This document shows, piece after piece, positions 61,374 through 64,000 of a stretch of DNA of 64,000 bases. The stretch comes from Thermoanaerobaculia bacterium (lineage in GTDB: Bacteria > Acidobacteriota > Thermoanaerobaculia > Multivoradales > J023), in NCBI GenBank assembly GCA_028066595.1, contig JALCBJ010000031.1, forward strand, positions 1-64,000, in the 5' to 3' direction. Position 1 is the stretch's first letter, and the number at the start of each line of letters is the position of its first letter. Both the position numbers and the translations under genes were made by a program. The notes below the pieces were generated by a model. The model was not told the DNA's origin. It saw nothing but the letters and a program-made list of their open reading frames with translations, and ran no database searches.

Positions 61374-64000
61374 GGCAGAGATCTCACTCGACGTAGAGGA
61401 ATCAGCAGGTCGTCCTGCTTGCGCGCCGTGCGCTGCTCTTCCGACGGACCGCAGATCTGTCGGTAATCGCACCAGCGACAGGCGCCAGCTCTGGGTGCAG
61501 CCGGGAACGTTCCCTGGGCCACGGCATTGTCGATCGTGTCGATGACCACGTCCAAGGCATCGGTGCCGCGCTCGTCGACCGGCACGTCAACGGTCCGGAA
61601 GTCTCCGCGACGCGTGCAGTAGAAGAGCCGAGCGTGGCGAATCGGTGCGTCGAGCGTGCGCCGCGCCGCAAGGGCATAGAGCAGCGGCTGGAGCAACTCG
61701 CCGCGCCCGACGCGTACGCTGCGTCCTTGCGCCGCATCGGGACGCTTCCCGGTCTTGTGATCCGTCACTCGCAGCTCACCCGACTCGGCGTGGCGTTCCA
61801 CCAGATCGATGGAGCCACGCAGACGCCAGCCGTTGTCGAGTACCGCTTCCTGTGGCGAGCTGGAAGGATCGTGTCGGCGTTCGTCGCCCGGGCTCTGTGG
61901 CAGCCCGAACGCCAGCTCGAAACGCTCTGGGCAGAAACCATCTGCTTCGCCCAGCACCGCCTGCAGCCATCCCCGGAGGTCGATCCGCAGCCCTTCGATC
62001 TCCGCCTGCCAAACTCTGCCGACGGCGGGTGCGAGCTCTTCTCGATAGCGTTCCGCCACCCGATCGAGCGCTTCGTCGGCGACACTCAGCAGACCGTGCT
62101 TCTGGCCTTCGTCTTGCGCTGTCGTGACGAGGTCGAGTCGGCCTTCTTCGCGCAAATGGCTGTAGAGCTCGAACTGGGCCTCGTGAAACAGACTGCCGCG
62201 AGTCAGCGGATCGAGTTGCTCGAGCCGTTCCGCGCGATCCCTCGGGCGCAAGCGAAGGATGGCTTGGTAGAAGAACCGGAGCGGGCAGATGGCATAGTTC
62301 TGGAGTGCCGTGGGAGAGTACGCGCGCCGATGAAGCCGATGCTCTTCCAGAGCGCCGTGGACAGGTTCGTCCTGTGCCGCGATCAAGCCATCCGCCGGGG
62401 TCAGCTTGCGCAGATTCCAGCGACAGTAGCGGCGACGGAGCGCGCGACGCAGCGGCCCATTGGCCTTGAGGAGGTAGCGTCCCCGGCCCCGCACTTCTTC
62501 CATCGGGCGTGCCAGCAGTTGAAACAGTGTCGAAAGGTCGAACTCCGCGTCGTCGATGGCGTCCGACGCGGCCCGTGGCGCGGGCCAGCCCAGCCGCGCC
62601 GCCGATTCCGCCGAGGCCCTGCGTTCGAGATGACGGAGATCTGGCAGGTTTCCCTCGGCCGCTCGCAGCAGGTCGAGGCCGTAGAACGACGGCACTTTCG
62701 GTCGACCTTCGAGGGTGTCGAGACTGGGATAGGACGTCACCAGGCGATGCTCCGCCGCACCGACCGCCACTCGCAGCAGGAGCCGTTCGCGCTCGACCAC
62801 CCGATCGCGTGTCGCCAGATCTTCCGTGACGGCGCGGCGATGAGTATCGAGGAGCAGGGGATCTTCGAAGGGTCTGCGAGGAAACCGTCCCTGAGCCAGG
62901 CCTGGCAAGAAGACGGTATGGAAGTTGCGACCACGGAGCTCGTCGATGGTGCCGACCCAAACCTTGCCGTGGCGTCGCCCGATCGGCTCCGAGCGTAGCT
63001 CTACGAGCCGGGGCTCCAACACCCGGCGCACTTCGTCGAGCGCCACCGGACCGACATCGTCCATAGGCCGAAGCTCGGTCAGGACCCGCAGCACCCGTTC
63101 CGGTTCCCGCAACGCGCGGCCGGCGAGGGATTCGAGTGCCCGACGCCAGGTGCCCCAGACCGCCCGACGAGGCAGCTCGTCAAGCTCCTCGATGAGTGGT
63201 AGTGCGTAGTCGCGCAGAGCCTCGAGGCGGCGCAGTTCCACAGACAACCTACGGCGCTCGGTCTCGTCGCCGTCGTCGGTGTGGCGGATCTGCAGGCGCA
63301 GCTCCGCCGCGACTCCCTCCAGCCTACGGCTCCATCGCTCCCTGCCCTCGATGACCGCTGCATCTACAAGAAGCCGCTCCCATTGACGCGGCGTTTCGAG
63401 TCGGCGCTCGGCTGCCCGTGGCTTCTCCTGGGCGTCCTCGGGCTTGGACTCGTCTAGCTCGAAGAAGGATTTGAAGACCAGCTGCCGATCGTCGGGCTCC
63501 ACCCATGGCACGTCGACTTGGGGCGGTGCCCCGTCGTCACCGGGTACGGGTGTCTGATCGAGGCTCAGGTATTCGGCGAAACGTGACGCGGAGAGGTGCT
63601 CGGCGGCGCAGGCGAGGAGTGCCAAGAAGGCGCGGCCGGCGGGGTCGGGTCGTACCGTGCCACGGCTGAAATAGGTCGGAACACGAGCGCGTTGGACCGC
63701 CTCCTCCACCAACGGTAGGTACGTGACCGGGTCCCGCAGTGCGATGGCGACGCGATCGAAAGCCAGGCCCTCACGCGCCGAACGCAGCAGCTCGCGTACG
63801 ATCTCCACAGCCTCACGACCTTCTCCGGCGGCGGAGAAGAATCGGAAGCTGTCGTCGTCGGACTCACCGTCCAGCTCGTTGCCGGAATCTGACTCCGGTA
63901 CGGACAGGTCCTGGAAGATCCGGCTGCGTATCCTCGCGAGGCGGTCGTTCTCGAGCCCGGAATCGAGCTCGATCGCCTGACCCAGAAGGGGGCGCAGCGC
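61370..64000 (-). CDS. addB: AddB-like nuclease subunit, cut by the window edge
   Basis: The frame is open to the window end, so the 5' part is missing; 877 codons are visible. Inactive helicase-like motifs occupy most of it, for example VWVGTIDELRGRNFHTVFLPGLAQGRFPRRP. The C-terminal nuclease has AICPLRFFYQAIL, RGSIDLVERHAESGELRVTDHKTGK (PD-(D/E)xK) and CRWCDYRQIC. The first Cys and the last three are the 4Fe-4S ligands known from AddB and Cas4-type nucleases. A GTG at 63808 is only an internal codon. Its stop overlaps the AddA-like start (GTGA), so the two are translationally coupled. Confidence 0.85.
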   Translation of the reverse strand, partial: ALRPLLGQAIELDSGLENDRLARIRSRIFQDLSVPESDSGNELDGESDDDSFRFFSAAGEGREAVEIVRELLRSAREGLAFDRVAIALRDPVTYLPLVEEAVQRARVPTYFSRGTVRPDPAGRAFLALLACAAEHLSASRFAEYLSLDQTPVPGDDGAPPQVDVPWVEPDDRQLVFKSFFELDESKPEDAQEKPRAAERRLETPRQWERLLVDAAVIEGRERWSRRLEGVAAELRLQIRHTDDGDETERRRLSVELRRLEALRDYALPLIEELDELPRRAVWGTWRRALESLAGRALREPERVLRVLTELRPMDDVGPVALDEVRRVLEPRLVELRSEPIGRRHGKVWVGTIDELRGRNFHTVFLPGLAQGRFPRRPFEDPLLLDTHRRAVTEDLATRDRVVERERLLLRVAVGAAEHRLVTSYPSLDTLEGRPKVPSFYGLDLLRAAEGNLPDLRHLERRASAESAARLGWPAPRAASDAIDDAEFDLSTLFQLLARPMEEVRGRGRYLLKANGPLRRALRRRYCRWNLRKLTPADGLIAAQDEPVHGALEEHRLHRRAYSPTALQNYAICPLRFFYQAILRLRPRDRAERLEQLDPLTRGSLFHEAQFELYSHLREEGRLDLVTTAQDEGQKHGLLSVADEALDRVAERYREELAPAVGRVWQAEIEGLRIDLRGWLQAVLGEADGFCPERFELAFGLPQSPGDERRHDPSSSPQEAVLDNGWRLRGSIDLVERHAESGELRVTDHKTGKRPDAAQGRSVRVGRGELLQPLLYALAARRTLDAPIRHARLFYCTRRGDFRTVDVPVDERGTDALDVVIDTIDNAVAQGTFPAAPRAGACRWCDYRQICGPSEEQRTARKQDDLLIPLRRVRSLP

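Noticed and set aside
61370-63808. AddB-like gene starting at a GTG at 63808
   Set aside because: The frame continues uninterrupted with protein-like sequence to the window end, so the GTG is an internal codon and the gene is partial.

Overview
The window is a GC-rich, gene-dense bacterial chromosome segment with no rRNA, tRNA, phage or CRISPR array that I can recognise. The gene content suggests an Acidobacteriota-like soil or sediment bacterium, possibly Thermoanaerobaculia. The grounds are Ser/Thr kinases with TPR tails, a TIGR02999-type ECF sigma factor beside one of them, an FHA-sigma54-type regulator, IPTL-CTERM secreted proteins, an AddAB-like recombination pair and a Gram-negative envelope (RND pumps, TolC, TonB receptor). 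The taxonomic call is inference.

Layout. 1-4795: 49-bp hairpin repeats and a giant secreted CSLREA/beta-helix/Calx-beta/IPTL-CTERM protein. 4850-6926: a patchwork of GC-rich interspersed repeats into which a Phd/RelE-type toxin-antitoxin pair is set. 6927-7712: a membrane-anchored thioredoxin-fold protein with an in-frame UGA where the first Cys of a CxxC motif belongs, followed at once by a SECIS-like hairpin; I read it as one 261-residue selenoprotein. 8302-11719: a TPR Ser/Thr kinase divergent from an ECF sigma factor. 11764-19163: secreted Ig-like/delta-60 protein, a small exported protein and an orphan RND pump.

19312-27408: a complete branched-chain amino acid operon on the minus strand, ilvD-ilvE-ilvB-ilvN-ilvC-threonine dehydratase. 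It is preceded by two tandem, independently promoted leader-peptide/terminator units that look like classical attenuators. The threonine dehydratase has an apparent 5' frameshift. 27411-30060: a scarred region with an IS3-family remnant, a tandem 1326-bp duplication of a CSLREA gene (second copy truncated), gene-tail fragments and a probable IS end. 30072-37302: a copper/silver-type cusCBA efflux operon with a DUF3347 protein and a Cys-rich small exported protein.

37600-46271: a secreted repeat protein, a second TPR Ser/Thr kinase overlapping tail-to-tail with an FHA-AAA+ regulator whose GAFTGA loop is altered, and another exported protein. 46561-55954: a five-gene co-directional signalling cluster (hybrid histidine kinase, TonB-dependent receptor, TPR protein, PhnD-like binding protein, REC-REC-cyclase), possibly one sensory system. 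55965-64000: small membrane protein, DUF4097 protein, YcgN/YkgJ-type Cys-cluster protein and an AddA/AddB-like helicase-nuclease pair, the last running off the window.

The strongest points for follow-up are the selenoprotein (6927-7712), the double ilv attenuator (26703-27408) and the five-gene signalling cluster.
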